17,950 nt of DNA, taken from contig KB445793.1 in NCBI GenBank assembly GCA_000320605.2, positions 1,389,817 to 1,407,766 of the forward strand. The letters run 5' to 3'. Shown piece by piece: positions 1 to 8,730 of the stretch (within the stretch, counting starts at the first letter, position 1; each line of letters begins with the position of its first letter). The DNA is from Gelatoporia subvermispora B. Its lineage: Eukaryota; Basidiomycota; Agaricomycetes; Polyporales; Gelatoporiaceae. Below the pieces are notes generated by a model. It was not told where the DNA came from. It saw only the letters and a list, made by a program, of their open reading frames with translations, and did not search any database. Position numbers and translations under genes: made by a program.

Positions 1-2
1 CG

Positions 3-416
3 ACCTCTCGCTCTTATGCTGCCCAGGACCGCCTCGCCGCTCAGGGGCGCGGTACCAAGCGTCCCCGGACCTCTTCCTTCCCCACCATCGACTCCTCGCA
101 GCCCTTCGCGGCCCACCCGGCATTCCCTACCAGCGCGGCTCGCGACCACACCTCTTTCCCTACCATGCCTTCTTCTTCGGCTCATACTACTCCGGTCGCT
201 CGAGTCACCGCCATTACGAAGCCGTCCAAAGGGAAGAAGTCGCCTAAGGCGAAGATTCCGGCGACGGACGGGTCGACAGGGGACGACGTCGCAGAGGTTC
301 CGGCGGAAAAGGTTGACAGGGCTGGGTTGTACAAGTACAGCGATGACGAAGACGAGGATGCGCATGGAGAACCTGACGAGGACGAGAGCATGATCGAGGC
401 CGGTCAGGCGGCGTAG
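3..416 (+). CDS. 3' end of an unidentified ORF with basic then acidic tail (5' partial)
   Basis: This reading frame is open from the window edge to the stop at 414-416, so the gene begins upstream. The visible 137 residues are rich in Ser, Thr, Pro and Ala. They contain a basic TKRPRT motif that could be a nuclear localisation signal, a Lys-rich KPSKGKKSPKAK stretch, and a strongly acidic end (DDEDED, then EPDEDE). No catalytic motif or known domain is visible. The stop lies only about 50 bp before a purine-rich tract and a probable LTR, so the likeliest reading is the C-terminus of a retrotransposon polyprotein or of an accessory ORF inside the element. It could instead be an ordinary host gene that an LTR landed beside. 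The in-frame ATG at 165 is internal and I do not take it as the start. Seen: the open frame and composition. Inferred: the link to the element. Confidence 0.45.
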   Translation, partial: TSRSYAAQDRLAAQGRGTKRPRTSSFPTIDSSQPFAAHPAFPTSAARDHTSFPTMPSSSAHTTPVARVTAITKPSKGKKSPKAKIPATDGSTGDDVAEVPAEKVDRAGLYKYSDDEDEDAHGEPDEDESMIEAGQAA

Positions 417-450
417 ATGAAGCACGACGAGTTGACCATCGTATGAGGAC

Positions 451-759
451 GATGGCCGGAGGGCGTATGTAGCGAGCGCGTGGCTTACGACGCGAGCGGT
501 TGAGGTACCTGCCGTTTTGGGAACCCTAGAGTCGTCTAGGGGTTCGTCTATCTTTTACTTTCACTTCCCTTTCCCCTATTTTCCTGCAGTCGTTATACCC
601 CCCAGTTCATTGTCCGACTCCCCCCTAGCTATATAAGACCCGACGTTTGTATGCTACGGACAGCGCACTTGGAATAGAGACTCAATCCCTGTTCTCGCAC
701 CGAGTGCCTCTTCTCATCACGTGTGCCGCCACCTGCCCTATCCGGCAGCGAGCGTCACA
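451..759 (+). mobile_element. probable 3' LTR of a retrotransposon with preceding purine tract
   Basis: Just after the stop of the left-edge ORF there is a purine-rich tract (GATGGCCGGAGGGCGTA, 451-467), directly followed by TGT at 468. About 290 bp later comes GTCACA, ending at 759. LTRs normally begin TGT and end ACA, and the 3' LTR of a retroelement directly follows a polypurine tract. Inside lie a pyrimidine-rich stretch, a TATA box (630-636), and a CT-rich segment as is usual in the R/U5 part. The 5-bp flanks do not match each other (GCGTA before 468, GCGCC after 759), which fits an LTR attached to internal sequence rather than a solo LTR. The 5' LTR would lie outside the window, so the ends are estimates and the Ty3/gypsy or Ty1/copia class cannot be decided. 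Confidence 0.5.
630..637 (+). promoter_or_regulatory. TATA box inside the probable LTR
   Basis: TATATAAG lies downstream of a pyrimidine-rich stretch and about 120 bp before the proposed LTR end. That is where the U3 promoter of an LTR would sit. If the LTR call is right, transcription would begin roughly 25-35 bp downstream, near 660. Confidence 0.45.
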
Positions 760-1116
760 GCGCCCGTCAACGTGGCCCTATGAGTAACGATGCCGTTCGA
801 ACCTCATGCGACGTAATTTTTTCTCTATTCACGCCTTCGCGGTCTTCCGTCTGGCCTTCGATCAACTCAGATAGTAATGAATGAATTACAAGTTCTACAA
901 CTCCTAGTCTACATCAGCGGGTAAATAAAAGTTAAGTACAGACTGGAGATGTGGATAGATCCTAGTCGCACAAGTCGAGGCTAGCGATACGAAAAGCCAG
1001 AATTACACCACCCATTCCGAGTACAACATCTCCACCTGCTTCGGGTCCCTGATGCTCGCCAGTCTGTGCTTCTTCTTGATGTACCCACGACTCGACGCCA
1101 GACTAGGAGGATGAGA
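760..1116. other. intergenic stretch after the LTR
   Basis: There is no reading frame with coding character on either strand. It holds the flank of the LTR and, on the minus strand, the presumed 3' untranslated region of the DUF4436 gene. An AATAAA on the plus strand near 923 has no assigned transcript. Nothing else is recognised. Confidence 0.5.
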
Positions 1117-2815
1117 TTAGAAGAAATCTGAATCTAATGTATATGGAACGCACGATGATCTCTCCGATTGTCTCCCTTGCGTGCTACCGGACTCTCGCCT
1201 ATCGGAGTGATCTTTGTTATTTTCCAATTTCTCGTACTCCCAGGTCGTGCTGCCTGGCCCATCATGCCTGCGGGACCGATTACCGATGTTCACACTTCGG
1301 CTGATGTTGTGCAGGTGCTTGCTGAAGTCGACAGATGTGACAGCTTGGCGTAGACGCCGCATTCCCGACTTCAACTGGCCGACGGCGTGCGGGCGGTCGT
1401 CGTACACGGGTGTAATCACTGTAGGGTGCTGCTCTGCGCCTTGTAGCTCTCGCGTTGCAAGCATGAGTAACAGGCCGACAGCAGCCATAGCAGCCAAGAT
1501 CATTTGGGGGAAGAACCCGACCGTATCTGATCGAAAGGCGGTTAGTGCACTTCCTCGAAGGCTCGTGCTTCCGTGTCTCATACCGAGTAAAACGCCTGCC
1601 GCAATGATCATTAGGAAGATATTAACCACAATAAGAACGAACACACCATCATATCCAGGAGCGTCCGGCATAGCATCGCGGAGCTTTGGTATTACCAGGA
1701 TGATCACGAAGACAGATTCGAAGTGGCGGATGAGACGCTCTCTGTCCTCCACGGACCATGCTAGCAGCGCGATACCGAGCGTGGCATGTGCCAGCATCCA
1801 GCTTGTGATGAAGAGGAACATCGTTATCGCCCTTGTATTGCCTGGTCTCCGGATAGTCACCGATATGTCACGGCTCGGCGCATGAGTACCGTTTGGAACA
1901 GTGATCCAGCTCGCCGTGTCGGTGTTGTCTATGGAGAAGCTAGATACCTCTGAAATCGTCCAGATACCTCGAATTGGCAGTGATTCGTTTGTTACAGGAG
2001 TTTGTGCGCGCAAGGTGCTAATGAGACGGTATGTGTCGAAAGGATACAAGCGCTGTTCATGCACATCGAGCACATGGTCGCTGTCGAACTGATACAAGTT
2101 ATCCACGCTGCGGGGAATGAGTTAAGGGTAGTTCGGTCCGTATGAAAACTTACTTCAGCCTTTGCTTAGACCCATTGATAGTTGGAAAATGCGTAGGGTT
2201 GTACATGATTCCTGGTCTCACTTCGCTTCAGAATAGTGAGTGAACGTTGATACCATTGTGATAAATCACTGCTTACTTATCTACGAAGATATCCAATGCC
2301 ATGGCCGGGAGACCGCAGAGTGAGCTATCATGGATACCTTCGGATCCTGGTAGGACGAAGGATTCGCCACAACCAATAACGGACCATCGAAATCCAACAG
2401 AGGGCTCATCTATGTCGACATCAACATTGTCACCGATGAGGACAAGCTAAATGAGTGTTCGTCATTGGTTTCCACAAGTCTCACGTATCCGCGATCAACA
2501 TACCCCTGGATTCTCCGTAGCGACTGAGTCCAGCCGCTTTTGGATCGTCGACTCGTCGTAGTCTGCACCAAGGAATACGAACAGGACGGATGCGATGAAT
2601 ATAACCGATAACGTGATCGCAATGCCGACGATGAATTCGGGGGCAAGAGGTATGACCCCCGCTCGGGTCGCCTTGACCAAGGTCAGCTCCTTGAGCTTCT
2701 GCTTTTTACCTCCAAACTTTGTGCCGCTGGAGTAGGCTTGTCGAGAAGGAGAGAGGGTGCCTCGCATGAGGCTTGCGGTAGAGAGGTTAGAGAGTAAGGA
2801 CTGGCGGGTCGACAT
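1117..2815 (-). CDS. DUF4436 family multi-pass membrane protein (4 exons)
   Basis: Exons on the minus strand are 2815-2504, 2446-2277, 2225-2154 and 2107-1117. The introns are 57, 51 and 46 bp, with donors GTATGT, GTAAGC and GTAAGT, and every junction keeps the frame, giving 514 aa. The start is the first ATG in the frame (2815). The protein has a basic cytosolic N-terminus, one transmembrane helix at about residues 62-82, an extracytosolic beta-type domain containing YPFDTY (206-211), and three C-terminal helices (about 279-302, 337-360, 381-402). A Pro/Arg-containing IPKLRDAMPDAP segment lies between the first two of these helices. This order and the YPFD motif are typical of DUF4436 (Pfam PF14494), a family of unknown function found in fungi and actinobacteria. 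The last 90 or so residues are a polar, Ser/Arg-rich cytosolic tail. Family call is from motif recognition; membrane topology is predicted from hydrophobicity. Confidence 0.82.
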
Positions 2816-3671
2816 ACTGTATGTCGTATGTCGTCGGAGAGGGGTTTCGCGCGACGGGCCCACTTATGGTGCACAAGCGACAGTTCGACGGTTCCATGCA
2901 CTACTCTCGGACGCCCCGTTTTATACTTGACATATTTTATGGCGTTGGCGATGCACTAGCATCCGCAGCACAGACGTTGTCCGCTTCAGCTCAGGTTATC
3001 CCCGCCTCGTGCGGGCGGGGTGGAGTTGGATCGACTGTCCGACTGCACGGTGTAATCACCGAAGACGTCAACAGAAAAAAGAATAATGTTTGGTGCGCCC
3101 CTCCGAAGGCGCGAACATTCAGAATGCCGTCGGAGCGCCCAGCTCCCGCTCGATACGCACAGAGGTGAAGCGGGACGAAGCACTTCGCCTAGTCAGCAAG
3201 AATGTACATCAGATGCGCCCGGTATGATGTCCAGTTATATGCCGCATACGTCCGCTTTAGCCCCGTCCGGGCCATCTGGTATGCTCAATGGTATCGACGA
3301 ATGTCGATATATCCTGAACATACTGTCTACGCCATGAAGCTCGTCACCTTGCTGTCGCGATGCCTGCGGCTTCTGTGGCACCAATATGTCATTGATATTG
3401 ACTGCCATATACGAGCCAGCGCGCCTCCTGCGGAGAAGACTTGGCGATAGCACCTATGACGTATGGGGATGATGCCGGTTTCTTGGTATGGCACAGGATA
3501 CATCAGTAGAGTCTAATTCATGCCGTTCTAACTACCCGGGAAGTTGTTGAGTAACACAGTGAAGCGAGTAGGTGTCTCAAGAGTATGAACGAATGTAGAA
3601 ATGGAAATAGACGACCGTATTTACGAGTTTGGCGGTCCTTGCGCATAAATGGATCGCTCAAGCGCTCACGT
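2816..3671. other. intergenic region between two minus-strand genes
   Basis: This stretch holds the promoter and 5' leader of the DUF4436 gene (right of 2815) and the 3' side of the SET-MYND gene. Short overlapping open frames occur on both strands (for example 2821-3168 and 3202-3450), but they show no domain, conserved motif or splice-compatible continuation, and I do not call them genes. Confidence 0.5.
2919..2925 (-). promoter_or_regulatory. candidate TATA box for the DUF4436 gene
   Basis: On the minus strand the sequence reads TATAAAA here, about 104 bp upstream of the ATG at 2815. The distance suits a fungal core promoter with a 5' leader of some 70 bp. No other TATA-like motif lies closer to the start. 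Confidence 0.4.
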
Positions 3672-5217
3672 CTATCCCATGCGCAGGAAATGGCCTAGGA
3701 CCTGAATTTCCTGCAGAGGTCCGTCGTCATCTCCTTCATGCCCGTAAATGCCCAGGATTTGCGACGCAAGACCAAGGTATTTGAACGCATCCTCTCTGAG
3801 CTTGACTCTGACACGAGCTATTCCACTAGTCTTGTCATTTTCGGTAACGATCCAAGCGTCCCAGGCAACCTTAGCCATTTCCAGCAGGTGCATTCCTGCG
3901 GCCGAAGGCAAAATGCGCGTCAGCGTCAATGCGTGTGTCAGTCGGGATGAAAAGAACTGACCGATCTGCGGATAATTGGGAGGGTATACCGTAACGTACA
4001 AAGCAAGCTGCGTGAGTCCAAAGAAGAGACCCTCTTGATATCGATGCTCGTGGGCAGCACTGCTGAACTTCTCTGACAAGGCGGGTAAGAATGACTCGTG
4101 CCAGACGGAGCGAAGTTCGGACGGCATGGACTTGAAGTGTTCGGCGCCCGACGGAAGTGATCTGATTTCATGACCATCGCCCAGCGCAAACTTGCGAAGG
4201 GTCATATCGAGCGCAGTGCACTCGTCTGAGCTCCTCTCGGGCACAGACGAGACACTGCTTGTAGACTCTTCGTGCACACATAGTGCACACGAGCAGATAA
4301 AACCGTAGTTGGTTTGCAGTGCATCTCGACGAGCAGCGTATGATAAGGCCGGGTCAAGATATGGTATCACGATCTGGTGGTACATGTCAACTGTCAATTA
4401 GCTGTCGCGAGTGTTCGACCAGACCTCTTCTCCTTCTTGTATCTCACGCAAGGCGACGACCTGCATACAGACGGGCTCCGAGGGCCTGATGATATACTTG
4501 ACTACAGCATTGGGAACGCAGGAGTGATTGAACGTCCGACTGGCCAAAGGAAAGATACCGTGCGCATATGGGTAGAGGTGGGAATGGACGATGAAGTTGT
4601 TGTTCCCAAATCGGAGATATAGTTCCGTGGCTTGTTTGGCCAAGGCCGGATTCTCAGGAGGTGGACATACAGGAGGGTTATTGGGCGTAGGCGGGGTATG
4701 TTTCTGTAGATCAAGGAAGACCGAAAATGCGGTATTATTCTCAGGTAATGTATCCGGATCGTTGTCAGGGTATGCTTCCGCTAGCAGGTGTGATAGCATG
4801 ATTGCGTCAATCTGCTCCTCGGGCCGTAGATCCAGGAAAGTGGGGCTGTGCGTATATTGCCCATAATGCTTGCATATCTTTTTATGGTGAGCTCTCCACT
4901 GTTTCTTCTGACCTGTCAATGACGTGATACTTGAGTGATGTACATACTAGCTACTCGGTCAGGACGATCGTCGCACATGGTTTTCCACAGTACCAATATG
5001 CAGCACAGCCAGCGCATCTCAGTAGCTTCACAGAAACGCTCTCTAATCTGTGGCACGCATCGCAGCGCCGACCTTTCTCACTCTGCAGTAGAGTAGTTGA
5101 GAGAGCGGGTGCAGACAGAACAATTGATCCAGCGGCTAGAGATGAAGACGCCACCGCTTTGCTCCTCGTGGTGGGATGAGGTGCCAATCGGACTTGATTC
5201 ATCGATTCAATAGACAT
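3672..5217 (-). CDS. SET and MYND domain protein, SMYD-like putative lysine methyltransferase (3 exons)
   Basis: Exons are 5217-4977, 4912-4425 and 4373-3672 (introns 64 and 51 bp), giving 476 aa. SMYD-type proteins transfer methyl groups from S-adenosylmethionine to protein lysines, with a MYND zinc finger inserted in the SET domain. Visible motifs: MYND ligands C52-x2-C55, C68-x2-C71, C77-x3-C81, H90-x3-C94; the SET core FNHSCVPNA (208-216, NHSC at 209-212); GEEIVIPYLDP with Tyr248 across the second junction; and the post-SET cysteines in FICSCALC (C270, C272, C275). The first intron splits the codon of Cys81 (T|GT), and only this splice restores the MYND finger. The C-terminal 200 residues are helical in character, as in SMYD proteins. 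Oddity: the N-terminal GxG SAM-binding motif expected before the MYND finger is not evident (TTRSKAVASS at 16-25). Start chosen at the first ATG, context AAGATGT. The family is clear; the substrate is unknown. Confidence 0.85.
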
Positions 5218-6179
5218 CTTCAGTGTATCCGGGTGAAGTTTCTGTGTGTCACGGCACGGCTGAAGTGGTACTCAAGGGAAGTGTACGATGAAGCAAGAGA
5301 GAAGAGAACCCTGCTCTGCTACTGCGAGCAGTGGCTAGCGTCGTTATGGCAAAGGACCTCGTGGCGTGGGTCCCAAAATAGACTCCCTCCCAGCTTCCTC
5401 CAGTTCGGGTGAATTCCAGCCCTCATTCGGCTATTCGGCTCGGCGGTTCGAAATTCTCGCTGCTACTGCACATACTTAGCTGACTCTCCGCATAAGCGGT
5501 CCTTCTACATCAGGAAAACATCGCTTCCACTTGCCTGCCTTTGTGGTTCTTGGGCGCGACTTTGACGCCTTTTTGGCGCGCAACTCAGGGCAGTGAAGAC
5601 GCCAGCAAGCCTCGAAAGGCAGGTAGAAGGCGTCAAAGTCAACGCGATGTTTTCCTGATGCTACATAAATCACGGTTCGTTTATCTGAACGATGCATTGA
5701 GACATTCAATCTCTCCATGTCTGCCGGGTGATACTGTCAACTACGCAGTCACAGGTACTGTGCGACATACAATAAATAGATGTGACTAGTCGGAAGCTAT
5801 CTACACGTGTCACGTACACGGTAAATCAATCTCTGGTCTCACAAGTCCGAATCCTCTACCGATGGCTGATTCTTGCCTGTCTACGACTGTTATCGTTATC
5901 CGCTGAGGAATAAATCACTTGGCATAATCTGACCGACCTCAAATATGATGATCTACCGACCGGAATTGTCGCCCTCGGTTGGAGATATTACTGGACAGTC
6001 GTACTGACTGGATATTCAAATTCACGCATATTTGGTTGACAGTCCACCCATGAAATACCTATCATATGTTCGATGGCTTGCTTATTTCCTGAGGCTGCTC
6101 CAGATATGCTTGGAGGACTCGTTGAACACGAGGCAAGCACGTGGTCCCTCGTGCGATACGCACACAAATTTCAGACCAG
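5218..6179. other. divergent intergenic region between SET-MYND and HET genes
   Basis: This 960-bp spacer holds the presumed promoters of the leftward SET-MYND gene and the rightward HET gene. No clear TATA box was seen for either. Its one striking feature is the foldback at 5508-5660, listed separately. Short open frames at 5541-5789 (+) and 5476-5718 (-) run through the foldback, and I do not accept them as genes. Confidence 0.5.
5508..5660. repeat. 153-bp foldback with perfect 17-bp outer inverted repeats and rearranged inner arms
   Basis: CATCAGGAAAACATCGC at 5508-5524 recurs as its exact reverse complement at 5644-5660. Inside there are two more inverted pairs. A 14-mer, GACTTTGACGCCTT, at 5558-5571 pairs with 5627-5640, and a 9-mer, CCTGCCTTT, at 5534-5542 pairs with 5615-5623. 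The inner pairs are not in nested order. Read inward from each end, the left arm is A-B-C and the right arm is A-C-B. A simple full-length hairpin is therefore interrupted, although either inner pair could form with the outer stem. It may be a small foldback transposon (MITE-like), or an old inverted duplication that was later rearranged. Confidence 0.65.
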
Positions 6180-8366
6180 ATGTTTCCTAGTCCACATCCA
6201 GTCATCGATCGCCTCATGGAAGCCACTACAAACTTCGGTGCCCTCATTGCGAGAGATGCTATATGGCTTGGTGGTCCGCATGACGGCTATCCACTTGCAG
6301 CTTTTCGCGATTACGAAAATCTTCGCCTTTCCCTAACGCAATCCGATGCCCCTGGTCCTCCTCAATTCGATATATATCATCGTGCGGCTCTAACTCAATG
6401 TTGGTTCACATTTGGCTTTCTTGAAGCTGTCACAGAGGGAAAGATTTCAGAAGGCATACTCGTCCGTCAGCTGCCCGATGGCACATCCATCATCTCGACA
6501 CGCAATATCTCGAATATCATCTGCGGCTGGACTCAACGCATTCGTGCCTCGCGAAGGAGAGACCCCGCTGCACACCACGAGTGGTTCAAACGCACCGAGA
6601 AAACGATTCAATACGCGCATCAACTACTCATGCTCGAGGTCCGGCGACCAGATCTTAGCCCGTTTCGCCTCGCAAGATTGGCGGAAAATGACATCTCATG
6701 CATCCTTTACATGATCGCAGCGATCGGGGAGGTCATCACCGAGACGAGACGGGAATTCCTGCTCCCCTGCTCGCAAGGCTTTAATTGGTCGTTCATCCTC
6801 GGAGCTGCCGATCTCTATCGCGAGCAGATGACGGAGCAGGGTTGGTGCCCATTTACGATAAAGATGCTCAGCAGCAATGTATGCGTGTTGGGATTCGCGA
6901 GCATGAGCAAGCCGTCTATCCGAGGAGATGGCACCAAACTAGCGCACTCCGAGTGCACGTCCCATGTCTGTGATTATAACAATCTAGACGGGAATAATTA
7001 CACCAACCAACACGCGACGCCAGCATGCACATGTGCTTACTCAAAACCTCATCTCGACCAAGTCATCGACCACCTCTCCAATTCCCGTATACCAGTCGTG
7101 CAGGCGGTGGACGCGTCTTACAAAAATGATCCTCTGGAGATTGCGTGCCTTAGCTCCGCAGACACTGCATACGTGGCAATCTCACACGTATGGGCAGACG
7201 GACTCGGAAGTACAACGGAGGCTGGCCTTCCGACATGCCAATTACGACGAGTGTCTGCTCTCGCCCAGCAGCTGGTCCTAGGGGGAGCATTCTGGATGGA
7301 TGCTCTTTGCGTTCCTCAGCAGAAAGCCATGAGGAAACGTGCTATCGGATTGATGGCCCAGACGTACAAAGACGCTACTGTGGTTCTAGTCCTCGATTCC
7401 GGGATACGGACATGCTCCGTGAACGCGCCGCTGGAGGAGAAATTGCTTCGTGTCATGACATCGGGATGGATGCAGCGTATATGGACTTTGCAGGAGGCCA
7501 TTCTCGCCCGGAAGCTGATATTCGAGTTCTCTGATGGACAAATATTACTGCAAGACCTCATCCCCCGGGTAGACGACATGGATATAATCAAGACGCACCT
7601 TGCCGTAGAGATAGATCGTCTATCTAAGCGACAGACAACCTTCCAGATCCAATTCCCGATGATCACGACAGGGTCAAATAAGCTCAATCTTGGAGACGTG
7701 GCGCGATCGCTGCGAGGGAGGACAACAAGCAAGCCAGAAGACGAGACGCTCGCGATTTCTGGACTCCTCGACGTTAATGCAGCTGAACTGGTAGACCTTT
7801 GTGCGGAGCAGCGGATGACGACCTTCCTTCTGAGGGTTCGCGAGGTAGCCTCCAACATCATTTTCCTAGATGCACCGAAGCTCCAGATCCCCGGCTTTCG
7901 ATGGGCGCCCACTACGCTCACAGCGGGCGATGGCCCTATGCTAGGAGCAGGCTCCCAAGACGCCGAATGCACATCGCAAGGGCTTCTATCAGTTTACCAG
8001 GGCGTCTACTTTCAGAAGACAACCTTTCGAGCGGGCGAATGGTGGTACCTTCATGACCCCTCCGGTGACCGCATCCTCTCCATCATAGACAGAGCATGTC
8101 TCACGGGTCCATCAAACGGGAATACCCCAGCGGAGTATACCATTGATATGATCCTCTTCCCGGGTCGTCTGACGGTCTTACAACCGGGTATTGCGGTGCT
8201 GGTCGAGAGCACCACCAAGACTCAGGATAATCCGGCTGGATGGAGGGCGCATTGTAGATATGTGACTAAGCTGTCGGTTACACTTGCAGCTGACACGAAG
8301 GATGCAAAAGACGCTAGGATAATTGTGGCGAAAGGATTTGGAAGGCTCCCCGTTTGTGTCTCTTAG
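6180..8366 (+). CDS. HET-domain protein (heterokaryon incompatibility family), intronless
   Basis: The reading frame is uninterrupted and encodes 728 aa. The HET domain (Pfam PF06985, TIR-like fold) lies at about residues 330-440, with its three usual blocks: AISHVWADG (S335, H336, W338), WMDALCVPQ (372-380), and WMQRIWTLQEA (430-440). HET domains act in fungal self/non-self recognition, and their activation can kill fused or stressed cells. Before the domain lies a Cys/His cluster (C259, C264, H278, C283, C285) that could bind a metal. Basidiomycete HET proteins often have such a segment, but I cannot confirm that here. The first 250 residues and the C-terminal 290 carry no domain I recognise; no NACHT, WD40 or ankyrin repeats are visible. 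The first in-frame ATG is at 6180, after an in-frame stop at 6123. Its context is weak, and the Met at 6213 is an alternative. No intron was found although the neighbours have two to four. Confidence 0.88.
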   Translation: MFPSPHPVIDRLMEATTNFGALIARDAIWLGGPHDGYPLAAFRDYENLRLSLTQSDAPGPPQFDIYHRAALTQCWFTFGFLEAVTEGKISEGILVRQLPDGTSIISTRNISNIICGWTQRIRASRRRDPAAHHEWFKRTEKTIQYAHQLLMLEVRRPDLSPFRLARLAENDISCILYMIAAIGEVITETRREFLLPCSQGFNWSFILGAADLYREQMTEQGWCPFTIKMLSSNVCVLGFASMSKPSIRGDGTKLAHSECTSHVCDYNNLDGNNYTNQHATPACTCAYSKPHLDQVIDHLSNSRIPVVQAVDASYKNDPLEIACLSSADTAYVAISHVWADGLGSTTEAGLPTCQLRRVSALAQQLVLGGAFWMDALCVPQQKAMRKRAIGLMAQTYKDATVVLVLDSGIRTCSVNAPLEEKLLRVMTSGWMQRIWTLQEAILARKLIFEFSDGQILLQDLIPRVDDMDIIKTHLAVEIDRLSKRQTTFQIQFPMITTGSNKLNLGDVARSLRGRTTSKPEDETLAISGLLDVNAAELVDLCAEQRMTTFLLRVREVASNIIFLDAPKLQIPGFRWAPTTLTAGDGPMLGAGSQDAECTSQGLLSVYQGVYFQKTTFRAGEWWYLHDPSGDRILSIIDRACLTGPSNGNTPAEYTIDMILFPGRLTVLQPGIAVLVESTTKTQDNPAGWRAHCRYVTKLSVTLAADTKDAKDARIIVAKGFGRLPVCVS

Positions 8367-8730
8367 GATCAGCTGTATTATTGGTAACAGCTTGAAATTT
8401 TGAAACGCTGCTTAGATATTTGCAACATCGAGCGGTCAGTGTTCCTCCACTAATAATGCAACATACAATTGCGTCTGCTCGTCCGGAGCGTTAATACCCT
8501 GTATACACGTACTATGCGCTATAACTACCGCGCGCGCCCATGGCGCAAATCCAGCATGCGCGTCCTCTATGAGTGGTGTGATTGTGGTGTAGTATGATGT
8601 GACAATGCAATGTGTTCAAATGCAACGGGTGCAGGCGAGCGCCCCAGCTCGAGAAGCCAAATAACGCAAGCTGCCACAGATGAAGCGCGGAGGGGTGCGC
8701 AGAGTAGATGGAGAGGTGAATGGGTGCCGC
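8367..8730. other. convergent intergenic region between HET and TAM41
   Basis: This holds the 3' untranslated regions of both converging genes. It contains GC-rich alternating stretches (CGCGCGCGCC near 8530) and no credible reading frame. Nothing further is recognised. Confidence 0.5.

Noticed and set aside
1214..1885. 223-residue plus-strand frame opposite the DUF4436 gene
   Set aside because: It lies wholly antisense to an exon with clear family motifs, has no domain and is rich in residues typical of shadow frames.
5476..5718. 80-residue minus-strand frame across the foldback
   Set aside because: It is essentially coextensive with the inverted repeat, lacks a known domain and has no supporting splice sites.
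7316..7972. 218-residue minus-strand frame inside the HET gene
   Set aside because: Antisense shadow of conserved HET blocks; Ser/Arg-rich composition and no motif.
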